DNA from: Heterohyrax brucei
Lineage: Eukaryota > Chordata > Mammalia > Hyracoidea > Procaviidae
Reading direction: 5' to 3'
DNA length: 64,000 bases
NCBI GenBank assembly: GCA_028571685.1
Contig: CM053154.1
Coordinates: 7,973,501-8,037,500, forward strand
A program made the position numbers and the translations under genes. How positions within the stretch are numbered: position 1 is the stretch's first letter; each line of letters opens with the position of its first letter. The notes under the pieces were generated by a model that saw only the letters and a program-made list of their open reading frames with translations, had not been told where the DNA came from and did not search any database. Positions 63,891 to 64,000 of this stretch are shown one piece after another.

Positions 63891-64000
63891 TCACAACTTA
63901 CTGAACCATCCTTTTCCATGAACACAGCCAACAGTGGCACTGCCGACATACTGCACATGAAGAAAGGCTGCTGGCGTAGTCTAGCCCTTGTTCCTAAAGT

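Overview
The window is vertebrate, almost certainly mammalian, nuclear DNA from an afrotherian, most likely an elephant. About 45 copies of a tRNA-like SINE recur on both strands. It opens with a form of 'aaaccctggtggc.tagtgg', carries a B-box-like 'gttcaaatcc', and ends in 'gagtcggaatcgacttgacggcag'. This is the AfroSINE type that fills proboscidean genomes. I recognised it from memory and did not search for it.

The only cellular gene I can support is ABRAXAS2 (FAM175B, ABRO1, KIAA0157), on the minus strand at the right end. Exons 5 to 9 lie between 61629 and 54742 with good splice sites and an open frame into a TAA stop. They encode 326 residues. With the 89 residues expected from exons 1-4, which lie beyond base 64000, the total is 415, the human length. 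The 3' UTR probably runs to about 53.04 kb. The product is the scaffold of the BRISC deubiquitinase.

The remaining 53 kb is the region downstream of ABRAXAS2, and I see no intact gene in it. Left to right it holds a degenerate mariner (2.0-3.25 kb), L1 fragments (5.06-6.25, 7.8-8.6, 16.8-17.4, 23.4-25.1 kb), solo LTRs (12.4, 14.7, 15.6, 16.2, 17.4, 20.4, 25.6, 42.9, 47.4 kb), a short CpG-rich patch at 19.56-19.96 kb, and a large nested stack at 28.26-40.2 kb. In that stack an old L1 is split by an LTR-flanked element, by two A-tailed retroposons, and by a younger 4.9-kb L1 lying inside one of those retroposons. A fold-back remnant of a mariner lies at 48.06-48.55 kb. Two dispersed A-tailed repeat families, called A and B here, recur through the window. 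Several copies have target-site duplications of 13-16 bp.

I found no RNA gene, CRISPR array, operon or novel system. The most informative content is the order of insertions, which the target-site duplications let one read directly.
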